Below, piece by piece: positions 11,637 through 24,680 of a DNA stretch of 64,000 nt (positions within the stretch are counted from its first letter, which is position 1; every line of letters starts with the position of its first letter). The notes beneath the pieces are model-generated. The model was not told the DNA's origin and ran no database searches. It saw nothing but the letters and a program-made list of their open reading frames with translations. The DNA comes from Myoxocephalus aenaeus (Eukaryota > Chordata > Actinopteri > Perciformes > Cottidae). The DNA is taken from NCBI GenBank assembly GCA_038501785.1, contig JBAMJR010000101.1, positions 1 to 64,000 on the forward strand, written 5' to 3'. The position numbers and the translations under genes are program-made.

Positions 11637-12470
11637 CGTCGCCATCTTGGTTTTTTTTTTAAACCAGAAGTGACACAACAGGGTGGAGCTTAAGAACAAC
11701 GGAACATTAAATACGACCAAAACTTTACACTTAACTTTCATGAACCGAGAAGACAAAAACGGACTGTCAATCACCGTTTAGCCCCGCCCCTAAAGCGTCC
11801 CCTGCTTTATGGTCTGTTTGACTCTAACAGACCATAATTTCCTAAATGAACATCATGCTGTATTGAAGAAGACTTGAAACTAGAGATTGAGACATAAACT
11901 CATGTTTACAATGTTTACTGAGGGAATACATCAAGAGAGAAGTAGAGTCATTTATATAGACTTCTATACAACCAGAGGAGTCGCCCCCTGGTGGTCAGGA
12001 GAGAGAATGCAGCTTTAACACATGAAGCATATACTTCTATACAACCAGAGGAGTCACCCCCTGGTGGTCAGGAGAGAGAATGCAACTTTAACACATGAAG
12101 CATATACTTCTATACAACCAGAGGAGTCACCCCCTGGTGGTCAGGAGAGAGAATGCAACTTTAACACATGAAGCATATACTTCTATACAACCAGAGGAGT
12201 CACCCCCTGGTGGTCAGGAGAGAGAATGCAACTTTAGCACATGGAGCATAGACTTCTATACAACCAGAGGAGTCACCCCCTGGTGGTCAGGAGAGAGAAT
12301 GCAGCTTTAACACATGAAGCATATACTTCTATACAACCAGAGGAGTCGCCCCCTGGTGGTCAGGAGAGAGAATGCAGATTTAAGACATGAAGCATAGACT
12401 TCTATACAACCAGAGGAGTCGGCCCCTGGTGGACACTAGATTTAAGGTTTAAGACACCTCAGCATTGGCT
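11637..12470 (+). mobile_element. Composite interspersed repeat, copy A, with 73-bp array
   Basis: The left flank (GCCATCTTGG..., CTGTCAATCACC, AAAGCGTCCCCTGC, CATGTTTACAATG) and the right flank (GTTTAAGACAC, CAGCATTGGC) recur inverted at 16130-17790. This shows one dispersed family with a tandem array inside. The class is unknown; no coding sequence remains. The ends are approximate. Similar sequence is, to my knowledge, common in percomorph genomes. Confidence 0.7.
11960..12435 (+). repeat. 73-bp tandem array A (about 7 units)
   Basis: Units begin with ACTTCTATACAACCAGAG at 11960, 12033, 12106, 12179, 12252, 12325 and 12398. Each contains CCCCCTGGTGG, the reverse of a CTCF-like core. Two units have GTCGCCCCCTGGTGG and four have GTCACCCCCTGGTGG. 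The last is truncated and diverged. Confidence 0.95.
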
Positions 12471-12947
12471 TTCTTTTTCCAGATCCTTATTAAACAGCTG
12501 TATCCTTTGAAGTGTAGGACTTCAAAGAACCTTGGGTGAGGGAGAATAACTGTATTGTGTTCAGAATGTGCACAGAAAGAACTGAACAAGCACCTGGAGA
12601 ACACATCTGCACAGGTGTCAGACGGTAACAACGTCTTGTGCAGGACTTCTGACAGATGGTGTTTGCAAAGTAGTGGGGCAGGTTATGAAAACAGGCTCGC
12701 TCGCTTTATTACTCAAATGATGCTACCCTGCTTTCACTTGCTGCATTAAACGTACTGAACTGGAGTTGTGTTTATTTATTACAATGCTGGCCATTAGTAA
12801 TTCAGATTTTATCGCCGTTATATATAATTGAGATGGAAGAAGCTGAGCATTATCTTAAATCTATAAGTGGCAATACTGTAATTCTCCATCTGCCACTAAT
12901 TACTGCCATACACACTCCAGCTAATACGTTTGGCCTCTGAATCTATA

Positions 12948-13007
<60 letters not shown>

Positions 13008-14129
13008 TCTTAATGGTTTCTATATTTATCTGCAGGTGCAAAGAATGCAACACAAGATTTTTCCCTTGAAAAATAGAATTAAAACCTGAAGCTTCGCTAC
13101 GAGGTAGTCAGAATTGCTTTCTACATATGCTTACTAATTACAGAATAAGAAATAATATTTCCAGAAACTGCCAAGCCAAGCAGGACTTTTAACTGAGTCC
13201 CTCTCTCTTAAGACTAGACTCAAACTTGCTTTGTGTCCCTCGTGTCTAGCGCAGTGGAATAAGTCTTGACCACCAGTCATAGTTTTGGGAACTCGGGCCT
13301 CAGGCTCCCCTAAAAGCATCTTAACGTTAAAGGCCGTCTCCGTCCGACTGACTTAAAATGATCTGAGATTTGCCAGTTTGCCAATTCCCCGGATCTGGCA
13401 GAGAACCAGCCCTCGCTGGCTGGTTGCAGCATCTGAGAGTGTGTGTGCGTGCATTTGTGAGCACAAATATGCTTGCGGGCATGTGCGTTGGACACGTTTC
13501 CAAGGGCTCTGGGACTGTTTAAAAAGGCATGAAGAATTTGATTTGGTTCTCCTTTTGTGTGTGTGTGTCTGTGTGTGTGTGTGTGTGTGTGTGCTCTCGC
13601 TGTGGGAACGAACAAAACTTTGACCGCGCCGTCACATGTGGGGACTCTCCTCCCATCTGTGGGCAGAAATGCCCCAAAAAGGCAAACATTCATTTAAGAC
13701 GTTTTACAACCAAGACATTTTTTTTTAAAGGTGATAAAAAGGCTTCATTAGCACCAAAATCAGAGACGATGGCAGAGCTCCCATGGATGTCAATGTGCGC
13801 CCAAGCATTTAGGCTTTCGGCGGTGGGAAGTCCAGGCGGTGCCAAGAAACAACTTTGGTAGAAAGACCACCCAACGTCATGCTGCGACGGCAAAATAACG
13901 TAACCGGCAACCAGACCGCGAGACGGCCACAGGAAGATGGAGAGGTAAAATCAAATTCAGACGTCGTGGACAAAGCCAGCGTACGCATTTAGTCCCGTTA
14001 CATCCTTGTCGGGGACGCATTAGCATCTACACTTCAGAAAATATGTCACCAAACGCGTCCCAAACCACCTCGGCAGGTTGTTCGAGTCGAGTCACAATGC
14101 GTCTTGGTGGCCGTTTACACTTCTATTTC

Positions 14130-14620
14130 AATTCAATTCAATTCAGTTTATTTTATATAGCCCAACATCACAAATACAAGTTTGCCTCGGAGGGCTTTAC
14201 AATCTGTACACATAACATCCCTGTCCCGGGACCTCACGTCGGATCAGGAAAAACTCCCCTAGAAAGATAGTAAAAACCCTTTCACAGGGAAAAAAGGGAA
14301 GAAACCTGAGGGAGAGCAACAGAGGAGGATCCCTCTCCCCGGATGGACAGAAGCAATAGATGTCATGTGGCCAGAATGAATAACGTAGTTACAGCACATT
14401 CAATGAATATGACATAAATTATTCATATAATGAGTATTAGGCATGGTCCATGATCCTGATAATCCATGAAGCAGAAGGCGGTAGAGAGGAGGGGGGCATC
14501 AGGAGGGCCATGGCAGCAGGTAGGACCGGTTCCAGGTCGGTTCCATCAGCAGGGCCATGGCAGCAGGCAGGACCAGTTCCAGGCAGCCATGGATCCATGG
14601 CAGGACCATGGTATTTAGAG
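14130..14620 (+). mobile_element. Dispersed teleost repeat (retroposon-like)
   Basis: It starts with (TTCAA)n then GTTTATTTTATATAGCCC and continues with GGGCTTTACAATCTGTACA and GGATCCCTCTCCCCGGATGG. I recognise these as parts of a high-copy teleost repeat of the kind often inserted in introns. The 3' part has internal near-duplicates of GGGCCATGGCAGCAGG. The class (LINE tail or SINE) is not assigned. Confidence 0.6.
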
Positions 14621-14627
14621 ACGTCCA

Positions 14628-14784
14628 CTTGGGATCAAACCGCCTGAGATGCACGTTAACGGGGGGAAACCACTCGTAGGACCCGGCATACCACAAGCAG
14701 CACGGCGTCACACAAATGGGCTTCCCATAGCGTTGCACTACTCGATACGACGTGAAGGTCAGGACTTTAAAGTTTGATCCCAGA
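14628..14784. repeat. Short element with 11-bp inverted ends
   Basis: TGGGATCAAAC near 14630-14640 is mirrored as GTTTGATCCCA at 14773-14783. The roughly 150-bp interval is otherwise unique here. It may be a small MITE or a chance pair of arms. Confidence 0.3.
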
Positions 14785-16129
14785 CGAGGTCCGGCATGTT
14801 GTGTTTTCATGTCAACGACTATCGGATAGATTGGCCCAGACTACGGGGGGTTGGTTGAAGGACAGAAACCAAGGGTTTGATTGGCAGATGGTTCATCCAA
14901 TCACCTGCCGTGTGTGTGCCTGTCCTTTTCCCCAAACGGTTTCCAAACGACGGCTTCTCACAAACTATTTTGCATCCCTGATTCTTTCAGCTCGGTCAGT
15001 GAAACGCCCTCAGGCGGCGTAAGAGGTCAGATGAGATGCCGTCTTGATGACTAAGAGCTCAAGTTCTAGCGTGAAAAAGAAAAAGCTTTACAGATTGAGA
15101 ACTACGTGATGACTTTAGCAATCAACCCAGGCTAAGAACGTAGAGATGGTCACGGATAGCGTGAGGGGAAAGGAGAGACACAGCAAGAGGAGCAGCTCAT
15201 AGACTCCATAAGCTCTTTCTCTGCTTCATCTCGTGTGCCGACTGCTCTCTTCCTCATCAAAAGCCCGTCTGACGGGAGCCTGCGCCGCTCCCTCAGACTG
15301 GGATACAAAGGCGGAGGCTGAGAGAACCCACACAAAACGCATTGGGTATAGTTAAAAAGGAGAAAATCTATAAAGGGGCAGAAGCACTCGGCACAGAGGG
15401 AGACTCAGAAACCCGTCGAGCTCTGGATTATTCGGCAAAGACAACTCCCGAGAAAGAAAAGACTCTGATTGTGAGAATAGTTGTAATAATAGAGACGAGA
15501 GCGTATAGAAATAGGGAGGAGGGGAAGACGGAGAAGCAGGTCGGCTTGTCAAATAATTCATGTTAGCATATCGGAGGACAACCTCATGTTTTATGGATCC
15601 ATGTAGATCCTGGCTACTCCCTTCCTCTTTCATCCTCAACATAGCTATACATAGCTACCAGAAAGTACTCCCTCTCTTACCCGCTTCTTCTCCACCTCCT
15701 CGCTCTCCTTCCACGTCCTTCGCTCAAAAGTGGACAAGCTGGTGGTTTCCCTAGTAACCGAACACCATGGCCTCAGCGCTGACCTGAAGTGGTTCTCTTT
15801 CTTTCTTTCTTTCTTTCTTTCTTTCACATCGTGTAGTCGTGTTATGTTGAGGAGAAGCCGAGGCTGGAGCTCTCATTTTGAAGACAACTTGTGTCTGGAT
15901 GAAGATCGAATTAAGACCCGTTTGACAAAAAAAATTAAATGTTTAAAATGGAATGCTTAAACTCTGCTGTGTTTATTACATTGGGACAGGAATGCTAAAA
16001 TAGATTTAAGTTCCACGATATGACCAATAGAACGCGTCTCCATATACCTTTAGTCAGGGGCCATTTCTTTTTAATGGTTCAACCTACCTCGGCCCGTTTG
16101 TGCCCAAAAAAAAAAAACATTCTTGCATT

Positions 16130-17790
16130 AGTGGGCGTGTCTTTTTAGGTACAGGTGAGATGATGAACTCTGGTTCTAAAAAATGAAGTCAATGCTGAAG
16201 TGTCTTAAACGTGTCTCTGTTTAATGTCCACCAGGGGACAACTACTCTGGTTGTATAGAAGTATATGCTTCATGTGTTAAAGCTGCATTCTCTCTCCTGA
16301 CCACCAGGGGGCGACTCCTCTGGTTGTATAGAAGTCTATGCTTCATGTGTTAAAGCTGCATTCTCTCTCCTGACCACCAGGGGTGACTCCTCTGGTTGTA
16401 TAGAAGTCTATGATTCATGTGTTAAAGCTGCATTCTCTCTCCTGACCACCAGGGGGCAGCTCCTCTGGTTGTATAGAAGTATATGCTTCATGTGTTAAAG
16501 CTGCATTCTCTGACCACCAGGGGGCGACTACTCTGGTTGTATAGAAGTCTATGCTTCATGTGTTAAAGCTGCATTCTCTCTCCTGACCACCAGGGGGCTG
16601 CTCCTCTGGTTGTATAGAAGTCTATGCTTCATGTGTTAAAGCTGCATTCTCTCTCCTGACCACCAGGGGTGACTCCTCTGGTTGTATAGAAGTCGTTGCT
16701 TCATGTGTTAAAGCTGCATTCTCTCTCCTGACCACCAGGGGGCTGCTCCTCTGGTTGTATAGAAGTCTATGCTTCATGTGTTAAAGCTGCATTCTCTCTC
16801 CTGACCGCCAGGGGGCGACTCCTCTGGTTGTATAGAAGTCTATGCTTCATGTGTTAAAGCTGCATTCTCTCTCCTGACCACCAGGGGGCGACTCCTCTGG
16901 TTGTATAGAAGTATATGCTTCATGTGTTAAAGCTGCATTCTCTCTCCTGACCACCAGGGGGTGACTCCTCTGGTTGTATAGAAGTATATGCTTCATGTGT
17001 TAAAGCTGCATTCTCTCTAGCGACCACCAGGGGGCGACTTCTCTGGTTGTATAGAAGTATATGCTTCATGTGTTGAAGCTGCATTCTCTCTCCTGACCAC
17101 CAGGGGGTGACTCCTCTGGTTGTATAGAAGTATATGCTTCATGTGTTAAAGCTGCATTCTCTCTAGCGACCACCAGGGGGCGACTCCTCTGGTTGTATAG
17201 AAGTCTATGCTTCATGTGTTGAAGCTGCATTCTCTCTCCTGACCACCAGGGGGCGACTCCTCTGGTTGTATAGAAGTCTATGCTTCATGTGTTAAAGCTG
17301 CATTCTCTCTCCTGACCACCAGGGGGCGACTCCTCTGGTTGTATAGAAGTATATGCTTCTTGTGTTAAACCTGCATTCTCTCTCCTGACCACCAGGGGGC
17401 GACTCCTCTGGTTGTATAGAAGTATATGCTTCTTGTGTTAAACCTGCATTCTCTCTCCTGACCACCAGGGGGTGACTCCTTTGGTTGTATAGAAGTCTAT
17501 ATAAATGACTACTTCTCTCTTGATTTATTCCCTCAGTAAACATTGTAAACATGAGTTTATGTCTCAATCTCTAGTTTCAAGTCTTCTTCAATACAGCATG
17601 ATGTTCATTTAGTAAATTATGGTCATTTAGAGTCAAACTGACCATAAAGCAGGGGACGCTTTAGGGCGGGGCTACAAGGTGATTGACAGGTCGACACCAG
17701 AGCCGTATACTGCGTCTCAAAGTCACTACTCTGCGTTCCAAATGTGGTCACTTCTGTTCACTGGGTGCAAAAAGCCAAGACGGCAACAAA
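16130..17790 (-). mobile_element. Composite interspersed repeat, copy B (inverted to copy A)
   Basis: It has the same flanks as copy A in reverse order and orientation: AATGCTGAAGTGTCTTAAAC on the left, and CATTGTAAACATGAG, GCAGGGGACGCTTTAG, GGTGATTGACAG and GCCGTCTTGGC on the right. Its array has grown to about 18 units. The two copies are separated by about 3.7 kb, so they form a very large inverted repeat inside one intron. Confidence 0.7.
16228..17505 (-). repeat. 73-bp tandem array B (about 18 units)
   Basis: Units of about 73 bp (a few slightly shorter) carry CCACCAGGGGGCGAC or close variants on the plus strand. Nine units have CCRCCAGGGGGCGA, one has GGGGGCAGC and two have GGGGGCTGC. 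Three have GGGGGTGAC and two have GGGGTGAC. The first unit is the most diverged. Confidence 0.95.
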
Positions 17791-18095
17791 CGTAATCCAA
17801 ATTGAAAGTCTGGGTATCCGTGGTTGCCGTGGCTACTGTCATTTACTAGAAATTGCGATGCGATAACTCCGACGCGTCTTATCCGTCGACCTAAAAAGGA
17901 GGTAATGAATTCAACTCTAGGCCAGACGCAGAAGTGCGTACTCTACCCAGAGAAGGCTGCACTCGCCGACTTCACATCCTTTTCGTTTTAAGAAGCATCT
18001 GAACTGCCGTTCACAGGGACTACAGGCGGGTTTCGGTTGCCGAGCGCACACGGGATTCTGCTTCCGGCCGCGGCGCTCGACTTCGCTTCACGCGC

Positions 18096-18147
18096 AGAAC
18101 ATTCGACAGAACATTCGACAGAACATTCGACAGAACATTCGACAGAA
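18096..18147. repeat. 12-bp tandem repeat, four copies
   Basis: CAGAACATTCGA is repeated four times without change. Confidence 0.95.
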
Positions 18148-18945
18148 CCGACCGCGGGATGACTCACGCCCGAGGAATGAGTCGTGATGGAGCCGCGATG
18201 AATGAAAGCTGCTCTTATGCAAGCGGAGGAAGGACCGGACCGATACACACATGTTCACACACACACACAAGCCTGGGAGTCTCTCCCTTCATCTTTTCTC
18301 CTCCTCCTCCTCCTCCTCCTCCTCTCTTACGCAATCGACCATTTAGCCTCGGAATCCAATCTAAGTGTGAAAGCCACAAAGAGAAGCTAAGTGGGTGACT
18401 GAGAGTGACGGCATTAAAGACACGTCTATGTTTAAACATTTTGTGTGTGTGTGTGTGTGTGTGACACGTGTGTGTGTGTGTGTGTGTGTGCATGCCCACA
18501 AGGTGACAGGGCTGATAGTGTGTGGGCTCCGGCTCTCATTGGAGCCGTTGTGTCTTGCTGGTGGATGAGTGGGAGGTCAATGAGGCTGCTACAGCAACAT
18601 GAGTCATCATTTAAAACACTAATGCACGCACACACACACACACACACACAGTTTTTCTCCTGACATGTACACTATTGAAAGGAACACGGCGTGCAAAGAG
18701 TCAGGCGGTGCATCCAACACTGTTCTATAACGCTACACGATGTAAAGAGTCATTTCATGTCATATGAAGTTCTGAAACTATGATTATATTTGTCACAATG
18801 TTGAATAAATGAACACAACCTCCGAGGCTCGGATGGGCGTGGAAGGAAGTAAAAGATTCAAAACTAAAATGACGAGAACCATTAAAGCTCACTTTGTAGA
18901 AACGTACAAAACAACAACATGAAAACACTTTTGAATTTAGTCAGT

Positions 18946-18990
<45 letters not shown>

Positions 18991-19533
18991 CAGGCAGGAA
19001 ATAACCAAACTGGTGACCAGAACATAAAAGCTCTGATATTATTAATGTGCTTCTACGTGGAGTCAACTAAAGGAAACTTTAAAACAAGCAGACCTGAGGA
19101 GTCACCCGATCCTCCCAGTTTGATTGGCTATAATCCGCCGAGTCTATTTTTACCTCTCGAGCCAATCACAAATCACATTCCTGCAGAGCGCCCGTCCTCT
19201 TGTGTACACGCGGGTGTTACCTGATAAAGAGCCGTGAGCAAACACACCGTGCGTTACAGAAACTTATTCTGTTCATCGTTATTTAGTCTGGGGAATGAAT
19301 TACTTTTAGACGACTAAACCACATTTAACTGGGAGGTCAAATGCAGAGAAACAGCTAATTACAGTGTTTTTAAACGGAGGGGCTAATTACAGGACTGCTG
19401 ATTAAACTTGGCACTCGAAGAGCGACTCGTGGAAGGAAGGAGGAAGACTTCTCTCGAGGAAGAAGTGTGCGACGCTAAGGAGGGAAAGACGAGATTACCT
19501 CATGACGGCGAAACTGAAAATAGTACGCTGCCC

Positions 19534-19614
<81 letters not shown>

Positions 19615-19969
19615 CTTTCTCTCCATTTCATGGAGCATTAGGAGCAGCACTAAAGTCACGTGGTCGGATCCCCGTCTTCTCAAAGTATGAGGACAAACGG
19701 TTGGTTTTGGCGAGGTGGTTGCGTAAAACGTGATGCGAGCGCTTCTAGTTCAGGCTCAAGGAACAACGCCGCCGCGCTGCGATTGGACGATGGCTGCTCA
19801 GAGGCGGGGTTTAAGCACGAATCAGATCGATGACGTGTCGGCAGAAACGAAGAAAAATCGATAACCTGAGTTAGGATTTAAAGGAAGAAAAAAAGAAAAG
19901 AAAAAGATCACTGAACTGGGAGAATCTCCAGTGCGCTAGTTTTACCCTGCAGGTTTCTGGTTGGCTGAG

Positions 19970-20008
<39 letters not shown>

Positions 20009-20154
20009 CATCTATTGATCTCACAATTTACAGCCAATTTACTGGAGTTGGGAGAACTTGTTTATCTGCCTGAAGCAGCATAAGGAAGTATGTGGTGAGG
20101 CTGTCACCCGGGGGCTTTTTACTTTTTAGTGATCGGTTGTTTGGATCTGTCTGG

Positions 20155-20209
<55 letters not shown>

Positions 20210-20363
20210 ATCTGCCTCTACACTAATAATCTTTATGTCCGCCACACCAGCAGCAGATGGGAAGCACGTGTGTGATGACCTTGTGTGTCTCTCGGTGTGT
20301 GTGTGTGTGTGTTCAAACCCTTCAGATTATCACAAGTGACCCCTATTAGAGTCAGCGTGACTT

Positions 20364-20401
<38 letters not shown>

Positions 20402-20675
20402 TAACATCCTCTGTGTCCCTGCTCCCTTTGACTCAGTGCTTGAGTCAGCAGATCTCGACACCCTCTTTTCTCCGTCTTCCTTTCCTCCCCCCCAACTTCC
20501 TTCATTCCTTCCAACTTCCTTCATTCCTTCCTTCCTCCTTCCTTCTCCTTCCAGGTCAAAAACCCATCTTTCATAATATCTCACACAGCCGTATCTTTGC
20601 ATAAATCTCTTGCCTCCGTCTGCGTCCTGGCTCTCGCAGAGGGAGCGTAGAGATGAGAGTGCTTTAGCTGACGTC

Positions 20676-20727
<52 letters not shown>

Positions 20728-21815
20728 TCGACTCACACCGCAACTTTACACTGCCGTAAATTTAAAAAAAAGAAACACAAACATCATCTCACATACACAC
20801 ACCTTACTGTACCCTCCCTCCTTCCCATCACACACACACACACACACACACACACAGTGTCCCGCCACCATCAGCACTTTCAGCGCCGTCCTCGCCAGAC
20901 CGTCCCCTCTCATGTCCTTAATGACTCTCACACTGTCTCCTTCCTACCACCTTTCCTCCCTCTTTTAATGCACTCCATGCTATGCCTGCATTCGCGTTGA
21001 TGTACAGAGTCGCAGCTCTCCGTCCCGATGCACTTAGGTGCAATCAATCAGACTGTAATTCCCCCCCCCCACTGACACTTATATCCCGTCTTGAGGAATA
21101 AAGTATGATTGGTAGTATTTCTGAGGTCTTGACGTCCTTGAAAACAAACTCCCAAAAAAAAAAAAGGGGTTTTCGTCGCAGCGTTGTGAGATATCGTACC
21201 TCTGGACGATCTTTGTGCTGTGACATTCCTCGGAGTCACGGAGGGAAAACTACGAGGGCTGTTATGACTATTCATCATAAAAAATAAATAGCAACGTTAG
21301 GCTCGCGGGGGTTTGATTTTCTGCCGCGGTCAAGTGGCAAAAGCAATAAAGAATTCTTTAGAAAACTAGTGTAGTGCTCGTTCAAAGAATGTCTATTCAG
21401 GAGGGAGCGCTGGGCCGGTTCTTTTCTCCAGAACCGCACAAACAAACGACAATAACCGCCACTAAAAGGGCCCCTAATAACTAAAGCTCATTAGGATGTT
21501 TATGCATGAAATCATGCCACTAATCCAACTCATAGAACCCTGAAAGAAATTCCAAAAGGCCCCAAAAGCATTTAAAACATGCAACTCAGCTGTATACTCT
21601 TTGTGTACTTGTACTTCACTGGAAAACATTGTAGAACTAAGTTTACCCGACAAACGCTACAGGATTGGCCAGAGTTCAAGGGCGGGAATTAGCGAAGGGT
21701 CCGTTGTTAAAATAGCTTTAACCTCATTTATCCCTCTATCAGGAACAGATCTCTCCCAGCCATTGTTTGGGGTTTCCTGCAGGATTGGTGCATGTCGGCC
21801 GATCACACAGAGGCA

Positions 21816-22603
21816 CGAGCGGGACGGCAGCCGGACGGGGGAGGCGGGACGGCAGCCGGACGTGGGAGGCGGGACGGCAGCCGGACGGGGGAGGCGGGAC
21901 GAAAGCCGGACGGGGGAGGCGGGACGAAAGCCGGACGGGGGAGGCGGGACGAAAGCCGGACGGGGGAGGCGGGACGAAAGCCGGACGGGGGAGGCGGGAC
22001 GAAAGCCGGACGGGGGAGGCGGGACGAAAGCCGGACGGGGGAGGCGGGACGAAAGCCGGACGGGGGAGGCGGGACGAAAGCCGGACGGGGGAGGCGGGAC
22101 GAAAGCCGGACGGGGGAGGCGGGACGAAAGCCGGACGGGGGAGGCGGGACGAAAGCCGGACGGGGGAGGCGGGACGAAAGCCGGACGGGGAGGCGGGACG
22201 AAAGCCGGACGGGGGAGGCGGGACGAAAGCCGGACGGGGGAGGCGGGACGAAAGCCGGACGGGGGAGGCGGGACGAAAGCCGGACGGGGGAGGCGGGACG
22301 AAAGCCGGACGGGGGAGGCGGGACGAAAGCCGGACGGGGGAGGCGGGACGGCAGCCGGACGGGGGAGGCGGGACGAAAGCCGGACGGGGGAGGCGGGACG
22401 AAAGCCGGACGGGGGAGGCGGGACGAAAGCCGGACGGGGGAGGCGGGACGAAAGCCGGACGGGGAGGCGGGACGAAAGCCGGACGGGGGAGGCGGCACGA
22501 AAGCCGGACGGGGGAGGCGGGACGAAAGCCGGACGGGGGAGGCGGGACGAAAGCCGGACGGGGGAGGCGGGACGAAAGCCGGACGGGGGAGGCGGGACGA
22601 AAG
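21816..22603. repeat. 25-bp GC-rich minisatellite (about 31 copies)
   Basis: The unit is 25 bp, including GGACGAAAGCCGGACGGG and GGGAGGCG. The first three copies and one internal copy have GGCAGCC for GAAAGCC. Two copies lack one G (24 bp), and one has GGCGGCACG. No frame contains a stop codon and 25 is not a multiple of three, so long Arg/Gly/Pro-rich open frames run through it in five frames. These are artefacts of the repeat. The sequence has GC-box and G-quadruplex potential. Confidence 0.97.
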
Positions 22604-22877
22604 CGCTCGACGCGTCGCTGCCAAATGGAAAACTTTACACATTTGTTCATCTGTAAAGTTTCTGTGAACGTGCGGGGCCGGGCCCGGCGGTTTCTTTGGA
22701 GACGTGGCGTCGTGCCAGCGCCCAAAAAAGTGAAGTCGTGATCACAAAAGATATCGACCGACTCTCAATCGCTCAGAAGATTCAGAGTGCCGCCGGGGAG
22801 GGAGCCAGGACTGCTTCTCTTGGCGGGGAGGAAAACTGGAGGTGAAGAATTTAATGCGTATCAATATAGTCCCGTGT

Positions 22878-22919
<42 letters not shown>

Positions 22920-24282
22920 ACTATTTATCTATTCACCCACCCGAGCCTGTCGAGATTTTGAAACTCAAGTCACCTCCTGTTTGCTCTGAATGGAGAGGCG
23001 TCTCATTGGGTTTGAAAGCGCTGGCTGAATATATTACAATAAAATGAGCTTCATTTCAAACGGCTGCTGACATCCAGACACATACTCAATATAAATATGA
23101 GATATTATAATCTGTGGATTCACATTCAGCTTTTGATCACAAACTGTTGTCATCTGCATACATACACTGTTAACTCTCTTCCTTTCCTTCTGTAACTTAT
23201 CTTTCTTTAAGTCCTTCCTTCTTGTCTAATATGCTACGTAGTTCTTTATTATTAGTAAATAATAGGATGTTATAAATGTAGATTTCTTCTCTCTCCTCAT
23301 GATGGATGGCTGACCTCATCCTTAACTTCTCCTTCACATCTATACCTCCTATTCTTTCCCTCTTCCTCTCCTCTAACTTCTTCCCTCACATACATCATGC
23401 TCTCATTCCCTACTTCCTCTTTGTCCTTCTGTAACTCCTCTCCTTCTCCACTTCCTCTTTTTCCTTCTCAACCTCCTACATGTCCTTTCTTCCCTTCTTC
23501 CTGTTCTCTTCTTCCTTCTCAAATACCTGAATATATACATAACATAGATTTCCATGTCCAGCGTATTTCTACATTCTTATCAGACTCAGAGCACATCACA
23601 TATTCCTGGGGAGACACTGTCCCAGACAAATTTAATTATTTGTGGCTTAGCAGATCTTTAGGGCAGGGTGAAAACAACATCTCAGGGTGGAGCGATCATC
23701 ATATGAGAAGTGGGACAATTCTTAATATGCAAAGTGACACAAATCAGCTCTGAGTCAGAAACGTGAACGCTCATTTCCATCATTGCATTATCAAACTCCG
23801 CGGCAGCCCTTCAAAAATCTGATTATGCTTCCACGTGAAAAAGCCTCAAGAAAGCCGCGTCACTTCGGTCACTGTGAATGTTCTTCGCTGTCGACGGACA
23901 ATGAACAAATGAACGAGGCCGAGCCGGAGCCGTGTTGATCTGGAGAGGAATGTACATTCTGTTGACCCCGATTCCGTGGGGCTGTGCTTTCTAATTTTAC
24001 GGCCAGATTTCTCTCTGCTGACGGGAACGGATGGCCCGGCCCCGGGGGAGCGGGGGCCACCTGGCCGCCGAGCCTCCGTCAGCACCGCTGTCCTGACGGG
24101 CCTGATGAATGCAGCCTGATGAGCACACGCACACACACTGACACACACTCGCTCTACTCGGCCGGGCTCCTCGCGCTGTGATGTGCTGCAGGTGTTGTGT
24201 GGTGGTGGTGGAACAGACCGCAGATGATCGGGGGTCCCAAACGCACGTGAAACGCCGATTAACGACGCAGTGTGAAATTAAG

Positions 24283-24680
24283 TTAGTCCTAGTAACGCGT
24301 TAGCCGCGCTAGTAACGCGTTAGCCGCGCTAGTAACGCGTTTCTAGTAACGCGTTAGCAGCCCTAGTAACGCGTTAGCAGCGCTAGTAACGCGTTAGCAG
24401 CCCTAGTAACGCGTTAGCAGCCCTAGTAACGCGTTAGCAGCCCTAGTAACGCGTTAGCAGCCCTAGTAACGCGTTAGCCGCGGTAGTAACGCGTTAGCAG
24501 CGCTAGTAATGTGTTAGCAGCGCTAGAAATATGTAGCAGCGCTAGAAATATGTAGCAGCGCTAGTAACGCGTTGCTAGTAACGCGTTGCTAGTAACGCGT
24601 TGCTAGTAACGCGTTTCTAGTAACGCGTTAGCAGCCCTAGTAACGCGTAGCAGCGCTAGTAATGTTAGCAGCAGCGCTAA
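24283..24680. repeat. 20-bp minisatellite with AACGCGTT palindrome
   Basis: The unit is CTAGTAACGCGTTAGCAGCC, with truncated versions GTAACGCGTTGCTA and decayed versions AATGTGTTAGC and AATATGTAGC. About 20 units. Each intact unit contains the 8-bp palindrome AACGCGTT. Confidence 0.95.

Noticed and set aside
16228..17505. CRISPR array
   Set aside because: Units are contiguous near-identical 73-bp repeats without unique spacers, in an animal genome.
21601..22741. Overlapping open frames of 279-351 codons, Arg/Gly- or Pro-rich
   Set aside because: A stop-free 25-bp minisatellite explains all of them. They occur in all three forward frames at once.
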